NCBI GenBank assembly: GCA_947499565.1 | Contig: CANMOV010000003.1 | Location: 434,001-498,000, forward strand | Direction of reading: 5' to 3' | From: an uncultured Croceitalea sp. | Lineage (GTDB): Bacteria > Bacteroidota > Bacteroidia > Flavobacteriales > Flavobacteriaceae | DNA length: 64,000 bases | Shown: positions 63,888 through 64,000 of the stretch, piece by piece | Layout: every line of letters begins with the position of its first letter | Position numbering within the stretch: position 1 is the stretch's first letter | Made by a program: the position numbers and the translations under genes | The notes under the pieces: model-generated | The model's database searches: none | Seen by the model: the letters and a program-made list of their open reading frames with translations, nothing else | Told to the model about the DNA's origin: nothing

Positions 63888-64000
63888 TTAACCTTCCTTA
63901 CTATTGATTTCCTGGCAAAGTTCTACCAAAACCCCATTTGTAGTTTTAGGATGCAAAAAGGCGACTAACTTATTATCTGCTCCTTTTTTTGGTTCTTCAT
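63888..64000 (-). CDS. mce: Methylmalonyl-CoA epimerase (C-terminal part only)
   Basis: The visible 36 codons end the frame EPKKGADNKLVAFLHP then KTTNGVLVELCQE, which is the C-terminus of methylmalonyl-CoA epimerase, with the metal-ligand Glu in VELCQE. It runs off the right edge. The enzyme interconverts (2R)- and (2S)-methylmalonyl-CoA in propionate metabolism. Confidence 0.85.
   Translation of the reverse strand, partial: EEPKKGADNKLVAFLHPKTTNGVLVELCQEINSKEG

Overview
The window is a piece of a Bacteroidota chromosome, most likely a marine member of the Flavobacteriaceae. The evidence is the AT-rich sequence, the tdk-alr-mscL-asd gene order, a SusC/SusD pair, a hybrid two-component regulator with Reg_prop repeats, flavobacterial lipoprotein signals, and promoter elements resembling TTTG-N19-21-TAnnTTTG. 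All calls come from reading the sequence; no database search was run.

Positions 1 to about 37.9 kb are mostly housekeeping and small metabolic genes. At the left edge are a truncated TetR regulator and tRNA-Ala. A plus-strand run follows: GNAT, MATE, enoyl-CoA hydratase, DUF4199, a 38-aa membrane peptide, an exported Gfo/Idh/MocA oxidoreductase and an LpxH-type phosphoesterase. Opposing it is recJ-VOC-MFS. Next come haloalkane dehalogenase-like, OsmC, uracil-DNA glycosylase and small stress or envelope genes, an AraC regulator with two HTH modules, rsmI, then tdk-alr, mscL, asd and a prolyl oligopeptidase. From 24 to 37.9 kb there are an orphan ABC ATPase, arfB, a GreA-like factor with an FAD oxidoreductase, the fatty-acid and ribosome cluster (YceD, rpmF, fabH, accB, accC), pdxA, riboflavin synthase, a NagX-like acyltransferase with a sodium-solute symporter, TauE/SafE, a two-CDGSH protein and a 58-aa membrane peptide.

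From 38.1 to 53.3 kb lies a nine-gene minus-strand sugar catabolic locus. It starts with a FadR/GntR repressor whose tandem operator overlaps its own promoter. An ACS-type MFS importer, a cupin D-lyxose/mannose-family isomerase, a TIM-barrel sugar isomerase and a GlcG/HbpS protein follow. The locus ends with a kelch-DUF5060-glycosidase lipoprotein, SusC, SusD and a VCBS/ASPIC lipoprotein. A candidate antisense RNA with its own terminator sits in the susC leader. The inferred flow is glycan binding and uptake by SusCD, cleavage at the surface or in the periplasm, import by the MFS protein, and isomerisation in the cytoplasm. The substrate is unknown.

From 53.6 to 62.8 kb lies a second accessory module: a one-piece hybrid sensor kinase/AraC regulator and, downstream, an operon of secreted proteins (OmpA with a LamG-like domain, a PPC-domain protein, three unrecognised secreted proteins, a 31-aa membrane peptide and one frameshifted gene). 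A direct repeat of 9 bp at 21-bp spacing just upstream of a good -7 box is the likely operator. This is not a classical SusCD locus. An AraC gene, tRNA-Met and the end of methylmalonyl-CoA epimerase close the window.

The most unexpected structural signal is that tRNA 3'-end sequence joined to a terminator occurs at about 37.95, 53.6 and 63.76 kb. All three copies have the same orientation and they bracket the two accessory modules. This is what successive integration into the 3' end of a tRNA gene would leave, although no integrase is visible.
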